DNA of 64,000 bases from Diadema setosum (lineage: Eukaryota; Echinodermata; Echinoidea; Diadematoida; Diadematidae). Made by a program: the position numbers and the translations under genes. The DNA is taken from assembly GCA_033980235.1 (NCBI GenBank), contig CM067075.1, positions 28,317,650-28,381,649 on the forward strand. The letters are read 5' to 3'. This document shows, one piece after another, positions 53,806 through 64,000 of the stretch (position 1 is the first letter of the stretch; the number at the start of each line of letters is the position of its first letter). The notes under the pieces were generated by a model. It made no database searches, was not told the origin of the DNA, and was given only the letters and a program-made list of their open reading frames with translations.

Positions 53806-56080
53806 CACTGGCGTAGCCAGGGGGGGTGCGATGGGGGCGGTCGCCCCCCCCCCCCCTAAGATTTGGACCGGGGATTTGGGAGGCGGAAAAAAAAAATGCG
53901 TGTATACTGTATGCATGCACATGAAGCGGGTCTCCTTTGCAACCTTTCTTCAAATAAGATCATATTTGTTTTTTGAAACTTTCACTCAAAGTGTGCACCA
54001 GATCGTTGAATTTCAATTCAAAATATGCAAAATCTCTCGTGCTTGGGAGGGGGTATCCCCCTACCAAACCCTCCCCCTCTGTGCCTCTTTCCCTATCTTA
54101 GTACACTTTTTAGATTTACCAAAAAAAAAATATATGAATAATAATGAATGCACAAGACTTATCAGTTATATTCCGAAAACTCAAAGTTCCCTCATGTACA
54201 AGGGGAATTTCACCTTTTAATAGATCCTTTCCTCCCTCAGTCTTCCCCCCCCCCATCAGTTTTTTTTTTCTTTTTGGTGATTTCCCAAATATTCCATCAA
54301 ATATGCGTATACGAGATATCTCAATTTCAACCTTAAAAAGGCAAAAGCTCCATAGTAAGGGAAAGATGGAGATAACACTCGCCCTCGCCTTCTCCCTGCT
54401 CGCCCGCCCCTCCCCCCCCCCACCCCGCCATGCATAGAAGTAGACTGTGGCTACACTTTGAACATAAACAGTTTTCCAAATATGACACAAAATGTGCGCA
54501 CTAAAACGTTAAACTGCAATCAGAAAATCGTACAGAATCTCCTTCCACAGACTCTTCTCTTCTGATTGACAAATTTCCAGATATTCCAACAAAAGTGTGT
54601 GCCAGATTGTTGAATTTCAGTTCTAAAAGTTTAAAACTGAAAAAAAGGCTCCCTTAAATATGGGCGAGGTATCTTGCCACCCATTCATTGCTTGTTACCC
54701 ACTATAGACTTGGTACATTTTTGGGAATGACAATTTCCGAATTTTCCACAAAAAGTGTGCCCCAGATCGCTTTATTATTCTAAAAACGCAAAAGCTTCGC
54801 GAGCGGGAGGGGGAATCCCCCTTCCCCTAAGCTCTACCTCACTAGACTTTGTACATACACAGAGATGATGCACATTCGGAATAAAAGAGCTAAATTCCGT
54901 GATTTTAACACTTCGATGAAAAAGTAAGGCACCAAAAATTTGCACCAGATCGCTGAATTTCAGGTCTGAAAACGCAAAAATCACTTTCGTGTGGGAAGGG
55001 ATATGCCCCTATCTACACCCGCGTGTGCATGCTTTTTCTGTTTGATTGCTGAACAGACAGCGTTCATGATATTCAGTGTAAGAATTAATACAAGAAGATC
55101 ATTTAAATGATACCATTTTATAGGCAATATTGTTCAATAATAATCTACATCAAAATATACTGCTACCTTAAACAAGTGGGACTGTTTCACGTCGATAAAA
55201 CGCGCAAAAACATGCATCAAACTGCACCATTTGCAACATCAAAATTCAAAAAGTTCTTACCGTGGGAGGGGGACACCCCCCTCCCACACCCTCCCCTCCC
55301 CCCTCGCTCGCTCCGCTCGCTCGGGTTCAGTCTCGTTCATGATATTTAGTGAAAAGAATTAATACAAGAAGTGTATTTAAATTATACCATATTGTAGGCA
55401 AATTGTTCAATGATAATCTACATCAAAATATACTGCAACCTTAAACAAGTGGGACTGTTTCAACTCGTTAAAACACGCAAAAACATGCATAAAATTGCAC
55501 CATTTGCAACATCAAAATGCAAAAAGTTCTCACCGTGGGAGGGGGCATACCCCCCTCCCACACCCTCCCCTCCCCTCCCCCCCCCCCCCCCCCACCGCTC
55601 ACTCCGCTCGCTCGGGTTCAGTCGCGTTTATGATATTCAGTGAAAGGAATGAATACAAGAAGTGTATTTAAACTATACCATTTATGGGCAAATTGTTCAA
55701 TAATAATCTACATCAAAATATACACGTACTGCTACCTTTAAAAAGTGGGACTGTTTCACGTTGATAAAACGCGCAAAAACATGCATGAAATTGCACCATT
55801 TTCAACATCCCAAATGCAAAAAGTTCAATAATAATCTACATCAAAATATACTGCTACCTTAAACAAGTGGGACTGTCTATAAAACGCGCAAAAACATGCA
55901 TCAAATTGCACCATTTACAACATCAAAATGCAAAAAGTTCTTACCGTGGGACGGGGGACACCCCCCTCCCACACCCCCCCCCCCCCTCGCTCGCTCCGCT
56001 CGCTCGGGCTCGGTCGCTTCGCTCCCTCGCAGACTAACCCCCCCCCCCCCTAAGATGAAATCCTGGCTACGCCGTCCAGT
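53806..56080. mobile_element. 2.3-kb hAT-like element with internal repeats
   Basis: The ends are CACTGGCGTAGCCAGGGGGG and the complement of CCTGGCTACGCCGTCCAG, both next to poly-C/G runs and a CCCCCTAAGAT word. The inside is a succession of units carrying CAGATCGYTGAATTT and a GGGAGGGGG..CCCCCTCCC hairpin. No transposase is seen, so it is non-autonomous. No clear 8-bp target duplication is visible. Confidence 0.65.
55087..56025. repeat. Tandem array of about 275-290 bp units
   Basis: Units start with TTAATACAAGAAG at about 55087, 55361 and 55652, with a partial fourth from about 55822. Each contains AATAATCTACATCAAAATAT, AAGTGGGACTGTTTCA, GCGCAAAAACATGCAT, a G-rich/C-rich hairpin and CTCGCTCCGCTCGCTCGGG. 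Neighbouring units are over 85% alike. Confidence 0.88.
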
Positions 56081-56320
56081 CTCTGTACTTTAATGAGCTC
56101 AACTTTTCTCGTGTCTGGTAATGCATCTATGGATTCACATTTATTTGTTGTTATGCTGTCCCTAAATTTAGCAATATCATTTCATAGACATTTTCCATTT
56201 TCATATTACGCGATTGTGAGGGAATACGTAAGTGAAGTCACCATTTCTTTTTTCAGTATAGGCCTGTTATTAATGACTCCTGACCTCGTTTGTACTGACC
56301 ACCAAACACATATTCGCATA

Positions 56321-56395
56321 TCAACAACAACAACAACAACAAAAGAAACACCAAAAACAAAGACAGAGAGAGAGAGAGAGAGAGATGATGATGAT
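56321..56395. repeat. (CAA)n, (GA)n and (TGA)n microsatellites
   Basis: Three short runs close together. Confidence 0.85.
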
Positions 56396-56464
56396 ACTGG
56401 GAGAGCTATTTTTCGTAAACCTTTAGCTATTCATCCACAGGTACCTGATTTTTTTTTTTAATTA

Positions 56465-56570
56465 TTCGCGCAAGCTAGCTCGTAGTTAATAATGATAATA
56501 ATAGTATATATTTTCATAGCGTCTTTTCCACTGGATACGAAGCGTTAATGGAATCATAGATTATTTTTTA
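56465..56570 (-). mobile_element. SINE/LINE 3' end with AAT tail, inverted
   Basis: The minus strand reads TTCGTATCCAGTGGAAAAGA, then CGCTATGAAAATATATACTA and TTATTATCATT. This matches the core at 17385-17430. Confidence 0.6.
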
Positions 56571-56690
56571 ACTAGTGGTCTTAAGGTTCTCCAAGAATTT
56601 AACCATTAAAAATCAATCTTGTGCGAGTTTATCAATTAATTAATGACAACTCATATTGAAGACAGAAGTATTCGCATAATGGGGTATATT

Positions 56691-56937
56691 TGAAGGGTTT
56701 GTTTGCAAAAACCGATAAGTCCATTTTTGAAGATTTTGAAGTACGATCTCTGTCATAAAGTACAAAATAATACCTTTTAAATGATATATTGGTCACTTCA
56801 TATAAAGGTATATTTTTAAAGTTATGGTCAAAAGAAGCAAAAAATTTCTTATTCTCTTTATTTTTTTTTGACCTTTAATCGCAAATATCTCCATTCCGCA
56901 AATATGGACTTATCGGTTTTTGCAAACGAACTCTTCA
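56691..56937. mobile_element. TA-targeting hairpin MITE, family T1, copy 3
   Basis: The ends are TGAAGGGTTTGTTTGCAAAA and complement TGAAGAGTTCGTTTGCAAAA. The interior is the reverse complement of the copies at 19186 and 44629. Unlike them it is not embedded in a TA run, although TATAT lies on the left. Confidence 0.9.
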
Positions 56938-57016
56938 TTTGGTGTATTAATAATTATGGCAATGCATCAGGTAGTTCGTAACGTGCGTATACCAGAATGA
57001 CTCCATCTGTACATGA

Positions 57017-57298
57017 GGTTACAGCTCGTTATTCCGAAGGTTCGTTATTTCGAAGGCTCTTCAGTCCGAAGATTCGTTATTCCGAAGGTTCGTTTTTCCA
57101 AATTTCACTTTCGGATTAACAAATCTTCGGAATGACGAACCTTCGGAATAACGCCACAAATGTTCGGATAAACGAACCCTTTTTCATTTTCGGATTAACG
57201 AACCACTAGGTATAAGGAATTTGTGTGTTTCGGATTAACGAACCTTCGGAACAACGAACCTTCGGAATATCGAACCTTCGGAATAACGAACAGCACCC
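57017..57298. mobile_element. Palindromic TTCGGAATAACGAACC element, family P1, copy 2
   Basis: It runs from GGTTACAGCTCG to CGAACAGCACCC, that is, the 51713-51979 copy inverted. The word TTCGGAATAACGAACC and its complement recur about a dozen times. Confidence 0.88.
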
Positions 57299-57453
57299 AC
57301 GCCAATCGCACCTATAGTCAATGTGTCCGTCACCCTGACAAACACATTTCACCACGTGTCGTATGGAATTGACATTGGGTTCAATGACCAACTTTTTACT
57401 ATCTCACCTCAAAGCACGTGACATAACTTTTATGTTTCTGTCATATTAATGTG

Positions 57454-59207
57454 GGGACATCCCACGAGACCGACACCCACGAGTCATACGGTCCACGAGA
57501 CCGACATAAATAATAAGTTCCATGAGTCATACAGCCCACGAGTTATACGGCTCAGGAGTCATACAGCCCATGAGTTCGACACTACGCACAAAAGGCTCAT
57601 GAGACCGACACTAAGCAAACATAGCCCACGAGACCGACACTAAGCAATAAAGGCTCATGAGACCGACACTAAGCAAAGAAAGCCCACGAGACCGACAGTA
57701 AGCAAAAAGGGCCCACGAGACCGACAATAAGCTAAAAAGGCTCACGAGACCGACACTAAGCAAAGAAAGCCCACGAGACCGACAGTAGGCAAAGAAGGCC
57801 CACGAGACCGACAGGATAAACAGCGCCATCTACATGTCAATCACCTGTACAGGGCGTTCCATGAACGGAAAAATAACATACTGGCGGGTGTAATTTCGTA
57901 ACGCTATCAATTGAAAGATGGCGACCATCTACATAATTATGAACGTCATCAAATATGTATTTCTACATACTTCTGGGGGGGGGGGGGGCAAGTGTGTCAG
58001 GGAGCGACATTGTTATCAAGTAGAAAAATTGAATTGTATTCTTCATGCCACCGCTCCCCCCCCCCCAAAAAAAAATAGAAGAATTAGTATTCTTCATCCC
58101 CCCCCCCCCAAAAAAAAGAGACAAAAACACAAATGAATTTAACAGAGGATATATAACGACGTATGAATTAATTTTAGAGCATTGATAATGCCATCGTGCT
58201 ATTTTTAATAAGCTTTCCCAGTTTTTAGCTAGAAAATAGACAAGATATAAATTTTAGCTCTTCTCTTTCCCGATTTACTAGTTACTTATTCTATTTTAGA
58301 TATTCTACCCTCCTGCTTTGACGTTTTGCAGTAAGATCTATTTGTAATTTTCTCTGTAACTATGATGTAATTCTGCTGATTGAAACGTTTTATGTCGCAG
58401 GGATTCACCTCAATTTTGTGGCTTGTGTTATTCTCCTCCGAACAGTACATTTCATCATGAAATACAATAGCTGTTTTCATGGATGCATCTGTTTTTTTTT
58501 TCCGAATCCCTAACGCTACCTTAATAGACGATTACGTTATTTTTTTTTTATTTTTAATTGATACTAAATCAACACCCTCGCAGGTTTATTGTAGAAAGAT
58601 CTGTTACACACTTTTACTGTACTTTGTTCATTTTTTTTTTCACAAACACACACCCATGCAAACACAATTAAAGATCCTGATCATTTCGGGGGGGGGGGGG
58701 GGGCAACTGATGGGGTAACACCCTGCCGGAGATGGCAACTCTTCTCTTCCATCTCTCACATCTTCCTATGCTATTATCAGGACACCCTATACAATTTATT
58801 GGTCTATAGGTGGCGCTGTTCATCCTGTCGGTCTCGTGGGCCTTCTTTGCTTAGTGTCGGTCTCGTGAACCTCTTTTGCGTAATGTCGGTCTCGTGAGCC
58901 TTGTATGCGTAGCGTCGGTCTCGTGGACCTTTTAAGTGTAGTGTCGGTCTCGTGGGCTTTATTTGCTTACTGTCGGTCTCGTGAGCCTTTTGTGCGTAGT
59001 GTCGGTCTCGTGAGCCGTATAACTCCTGGGCTTATTTTACTTGATGTCGAACTCGTGGGCTTTATTTACTCAGTGTCGAACTCGTGGGCTGTATAACTGG
59101 TGGGCTGTATGACTTGTGAGCTGTATGACTCGTGGGCTGTATGACTTGTGAGCTGTATAACTTGTGGGCTATATGACTCGTGGGTGTCGGTCTCGTGACG
59201 TGCAACC
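57454..59207. mobile_element. Foldback transposon, complete, with 9-bp target duplication
   Basis: The left arm at 57454-57832 and right arm at 58807-59207 are complementary and built of units close to CACGAGACCGACACTAAGCA. The outer ends are GGGACATCCCACGAGACC and complement GGTTGCACGTCACGAGACC. ATTAATGTG occurs directly outside both ends (57445-57453 and 59208-59216), a perfect 9-bp duplication. The inner ends share ACAGGATRAACAGCGCCA. The middle of about 970 bp has poly-G/C runs and no gene. A 9-bp duplication is usual for Mutator-like elements; sea-urchin TU elements are a known foldback comparison. No transposase is visible, so it is non-autonomous. Confidence 0.92.
57833..58806. other. 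Core of the foldback transposon
   Basis: Unique DNA between the arms. It has G14 at about 57975, C12-A9 at about 58057-58076, C11-A7 at about 58099-58117 and G17 at about 58688-58703. No open frame longer than about 80 codons shows a domain. Confidence 0.6.
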
Positions 59208-59216
59208 ATTAATGTG

Positions 59217-59961
59217 ACTAACAAAAGACATGGCGAGGGAACATGCAAGTTATGCTGAGTCGAGAGGAAGGTGCATTCCAATGTCTTTTGTTAAACATTT
59301 TAGTACTTTAGCAATGATTGACAGATGAGGTCATCTCAAGAATATTAACATTGATTGGTTTGGAAGGATTTTTTGTGGGCGTTCCCATGTAATCTGAAGA
59401 AAAATAGAACTGAGAAAAAATCGTTAAAAATATATGAAATGTTTCTAGATATTTATCAACACTAATCAACATGCTTTAGGATTTCAGGGCCCCTTTAAAG
59501 GAGAATTGGTTTGGGGATGAGCTTTATTTTAGATATGATATACTTCCATTTTCGGGGGGTGTGTAATTTTCCATACATTTTCATTCCCTTTGTTTCAATG
59601 AAAAATGAAATGTGTGTCTAAATTGTTACCTTTGTTAGTTTCCACTTCCAACTGCGGAAATGTATAAGCATTTTCAAAATTCATGAATTGTCTTTCTTAA
59701 CAATTGTACATTTCATGTAAGAATTCATTTTATCTTTTCAGCTTCTGATGAATTTACGCCCTGCAAGCAATCATGCCAATGTTTCTGCGAAGATTTCTCA
59801 CAATCTAACTTATGTCACATCTATTCATTTACTTTGTTTGTAGTATTTCACAGTATATTGAATTTGCACTTTCAGTATTGTTTTATATCTTTGCAATTTG
59901 CTTACAAAACATAGAATACAGAACAATGAAAAACAAACAAACTATGTTCTACATACACACA

Positions 59962-59998
<37 letters not shown>

Positions 59999-60480
59999 GC
60001 GCTAACCAGCAAGGACAATAGCTATGTAGTGCGATGATTCCGTTATGTTCCCTACTGCCGCTTAAAATGGCCTTAGTCTTGACAGTTCTCTCTCTCCTTC
60101 TCTCTCTTTTATGTTCCTTTTTCTTCTGGCCCCTCAAAGAATCTGTGTCGATCGCCTGACATTGACACGGCACTTTCGAGGGAGCATGAGGACCCTTTTC
60201 CCGCCCTTTTTATGGCTCATGTCATCCTAGCGTCATTGAAATTGATCACCACGAAGTGCCTATTAACCTCCTGAGGTGGTACTTGAACGTGCAGACAGCG
60301 AATAATAGCCGCTGCCCTTTCAAACGAAGCGTGACAATAAAAACAAATTAATGCGAGCACACGAAATTATGTTCCCCTTTCTTTCTCTTATTAACCTCCC
60401 GATGTATGTGTGTGTGTTTTTTTTTTCTTTGCCAGATATGGGTATACATACATATGTACAATTTCTATGGCGCCATTTTC
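59217..60480. other. Intergenic
   Basis: Mostly unique AT-rich DNA with a (CA)n run at about 59956-59997. No gene is recognised. Confidence 0.5.
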
Positions 60481-61495
60481 CATGGTGATTAAATGCTCAA
60501 GGCGGCTTTACACCAAAGCAAAAAGACTGAAAATAGTGATATAAATAACGCCAAGAGTTGGTCACAAATCGATATTTCCATTTTTTTTTCAAATATGCTG
60601 AGATGTGGACGAAACAATGCACTTTCAGATGGTTTGTTAACAGTTTGTCCATTTTGGATGACATTAGGACTTAATATCAGCGTTTCTGATGGAAAACAAA
60701 AATTGGGATATTGGAAGCAGTATCCATGACACGCTATATTAGAATCTATGCAAATTGTTGAAAAGCAATCTAAATTTCTGTCTTCCTATACATACCCTAT
60801 GTTTTGATTCCGTCTATGCGGTCACATTCACACCATAAAATTAGCCACTTTGTTATAATGATATGCCACATTTCAGTTTTTGATGACGTATTAATTGTAA
60901 TATTGAGTGAACGAAGAGCTTCATCGCAAAATAGGCTGAGTGACATTTTTAAACATTTTAGAGTAAGTCCATCATTACATCGGGCAAAATAAAAGCTTTC
61001 CAGTGATACCAATACTTGTAACATAACACGAAATATTCTTGAATGATTACCAATATTCCGTATTTTCTTTACCATTTTCTTTGTTTTTTTATAGCAGATT
61101 TCATCACACATAATAATTTTAACTTAACAAGAATGTTTTAGCTCGTTTTGAAATAAAATTCTTCAAAATGCAATATTCAATCGAAACTTCTGTCAAGCAA
61201 AGTAAAGTATTTATCGATAAAACAATATATATGTGTATGTGTTAAATTTGTGTGTGTGTGTGTGTGTGTGTGTTGGTGTGTATGGATGTATCAAGTTAGA
61301 TCGTAATGCACGAAGAAAGGACAGCCAATTATCTTTTACAGCTGGTACTTCCATTCTTCAGTGGATATAGCGTTAATTGACTCGTTGAAATTTTCATTGC
61401 CTCTCAAGAGAAATATCTTTCTTCCGTGACATATTATAAATAGAAAGGGAGGTGCAAAAACACGTGTAGATAAAAAGTATAATGTGTGAGTGTGT

Positions 61496-61546
<51 letters not shown>

Positions 61547-62520
61547 AGTAAAGAGGGAATAAGAAGAGAGAGAGAGGGGAGATATTTGTGTTAGTTCCAG
61601 CAAACATGTAATGCTGTACACTCTGAAATATATGTCATATGATAATTTATCCAGAGAGTCGATTATTGTTAGAACGAGCAAACGATCAAGCATAACGCGT
61701 TCAATGTGCTCATTCCCGTTCACATTTAAATTTTGTCTTTATTCCGTCCTTTTGAATCACAGCGCAAAATATCAAATCTATTAGTCGTTCACGCAACACC
61801 AATGCCGGTTGATACGACGATGTCTTTCAGCACATCAAAATATACAGACTGTAAATAGAAGTCACTGTGAAATATTCCGTCTGGCGTGGCAAACAGCCAT
61901 GATCACTTTACTCTCTTTAATAACGAAATAATTCAATGGCGTGATGACAGCAACCAACGTAGCAAGACAAAAGAAATCGCGCGCCTTTATGTTTATTGTC
62001 TTTCGAAGAATGTTAGAAGAATGTACAGCGATAGACATGTCCGTAATGGGTGACTTTTTTTTTCCTCTGTACACATGAATCGCCCTGGTGTATCGTGGAT
62101 TATTATAGCATAATATTATTATGATGATCTTTGTAAACATTCTGCAAATGTCCATGTGTTGTATTATTCGGACTTATACGTTTTGCACATTTTCTTATAA
62201 CGACGTTTTGAAATGTAAAAGCACATCGCAAATCTGGATATGTAGTAAATGGCGCTACTCATTAAAAAAAAAAAAAAGTGTAATGACGGCCACAACACAG
62301 CTGAAGGATTAACGATCGAACCTCCTGTTACGTACGCTGTTGGTGGGATTGCAAACAAATCATCGCGCTCGTTCGTTGTCTTAGCATCAATTATCGAAAC
62401 ATATCTCATTAAGAAAACACGACATAATCAGCCCACATGGAACATGAGGTCTCTCTGGCTGGCCTCGCTGTTCCGTCGCACGTAGCGAAATATTTCGCAC
62501 CTCAATTGCGGCCTTGTTGA
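60481..62520. other. Intergenic, GT microsatellites
   Basis: (GT)n at about 61249-61275 and 61489-61547. The short frames at 60493-60729 and 60797-61111 have no recognised domain. Confidence 0.45.
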
Positions 62521-64000
62521 TGACAATGCCAGTTGCTCGGCGATGCTACTGTGTACAAAGCGCCCTCCCACCGGTGGCGAATAGGTTTCATTTTGGCGCG
62601 CGGATCTGCATTGCCCATTTTGACAATGAAGCGATTATTGACAATATCACGCGCGGGTTCTCCTTCACACTATGTTCTCACACGAGTCGGCAAAAAGATC
62701 GCGCAAAATCAATCATCATAGATCATGTGCAGATGGATGGGAAGAATCAAGGAATGGTAGGCCTATAGGCATGGTCTTGGAGCATCACCTGGGCACAGCG
62801 ACATTTATCAAATAGCTTTCCTTGTATTGACACTTTTTTTTTTTTGATATGTGAAATCGACGAGCGTAACCATTTCTCTGATCGTAATCCGGTCACGTTA
62901 TCTTATCAAGACTGGCATTGAGAAAAAAAAAAAGTCTTTCCGGCATTCTCGCATTTTTTCTCAGAGTTTTTGTCGGGTGTTGTACATTATATACGTCTTG
63001 GTTTCTGATCTGTTTTCTTCTTTTTTTTCCCTGCAGGTTGTAGGTTTCTTCAATCTGAAGGCTTCCCTTCACTACTGGAATGTGCATGGTTTCTGGAAAA
63101 TAATAAAAAATATGACTTTTTAAAAATGAAAATCCATGCAAACACATCCGTTCATAAATTAAGAATATGCCTTCCAGGCTTATAATTGACATAATTACAC
63201 AGGAAAGAATATAAATTGGAAAACCGGTGACGGAAATGTACAAAAAGAAAGAAAGAAGAAAAACGTGGGAAAACAAATGACGTCTTCTTAAGGGGAGCGT
63301 TCTGACGACTGTACTTCATTGTTAAAAATGATATCAGAGAACTCTCAGTCGTTAGTGTGCTTGTGTGTGTGCATGTATGTATGTTCTGCATGTACTTTTT
63401 GTGACTTTATGTACATTCTCTTTTTCACAAAACATCTGCAATGGCGTAAATCTTTTTTTTAATTCTTACGCAATTGACATAATATAAAAGGCGGCATGGT
63501 TTTCCCCCCAAACACGCCAAGCCATACAACGTTGTTTCATTTAGCAGCAAAAACAGACCAAATTAAAAAAAAAAATGTTACCATGGTGTGGTGACAATTC
63601 ATCGATCGTCACTTGAATGTCTGTTAATGAAATAATTCGATTAACTTTTAATTAAATTATCATTCACATGGTTTTCAAATTCCTTGACGTACAAACTGTA
63701 ACGTTCAATTATAGCAAGTGTTGCTAAGTCGTTTAAGCCTTAATTGTCTTTTCCTTCGCAGTCTTTCTTTAAAACATTTCTAAATTAAAATGGTTCAATC
63801 TTTACTGATGTAAAACATTTCTGACTGTTAAGGTATCATGACAAATCCTGCGTGACGTCAGATTCATCGGCTAGATATCTTATCAGTTTCTTTTATAGAA
63901 TGCTGAGTTAATCTTATTATTACGAACTGATTTTTTTTTTCTTCATAGGTAAAACGTAAACAGCCTTTAAAATGTGCTTTTAGCGTCCCCATCAGAATTT
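62521..64000. other. Intergenic, no gene supported
   Basis: The acceptor-like tract TTTTTTTTCCCTGCAG at about 63022-63037 is followed by a 28-codon open stretch to 63123 (VVGFFNLKASLHYWNVHGFW), with no matching partner exon. Otherwise AT-rich and unremarkable. Confidence 0.35.

Noticed and set aside
63038..63123. Possible terminal exon after a strong acceptor-like tract
   Set aside because: Only 28 codons, no recognised motif and no upstream partner exon in phase. Kept only as a remark.

Overview
This window is eukaryotic, AT-rich, intron-bearing animal DNA. It carries two spliced sulfotransferase genes on the + strand inside a dense mass of LINE, SINE, hairpin/MITE and microsatellite DNA. 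The best guess for the organism is a marine invertebrate deuterostome, most likely an echinoderm such as a sea urchin. The guess rests on a uronyl-2-O-sulfotransferase-like gene, long introns, foldback elements with sub-repeated arms, CR1/L2-like and jockey-like LINEs, and a tRNA-derived SINE. No single feature fixes the species.

Region 1-7910: the 3' five exons of a cytosolic sulfotransferase (SULT family). Its first exon or exons lie left of the window. The introns hold a long hairpin element, a hAT-like short element, a SINE, a degenerate ATGG/CCAT repeat field and a foldback element. Region 7911-14930: SULT 3' UTR, LINE 3'-end relics, a second SINE copy and an unexplained GC-richer island at 13205-13830.

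Region 15107-34322: a complete eight-exon gene for a type II membrane (Golgi) 2-O-sulfotransferase, closest to uronyl 2-sulfotransferase (UST). All intron phases agree and the predicted protein is 335 aa. Intron 3 contains a LINE with a long intact reverse-transcriptase frame but no endonuclease. Intron 5 contains a second, decayed LINE and a fragment of a third. Other introns carry TTAA-flanked hairpins, a TA-targeting MITE and a CACTA-like element.

Region 34323-64000: no protein-coding gene is recognised. It holds four or more LINE 3' ends, further copies of the same MITE families and a 2.3-kb element with a tandem array of about 280-bp units. A cluster at 56.7-59.2 kb contains three different palindromic elements, the last a 1.75-kb foldback transposon with long arms and a perfect 9-bp target duplication. 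Two places look like promoter plus non-coding first exon (near 36.5 kb and 53.6 kb), but these are inference only.

The two genes use the same donor (PAPS) but act in different compartments: SULT on small molecules in the cytosol, the UST-like enzyme on glycosaminoglycan uronic acids in the Golgi. They are unrelated beyond the shared fold, and their adjacency may be chance. The most distinctive material is the set of palindromic, probably non-autonomous, DNA elements present in two to four copies each.
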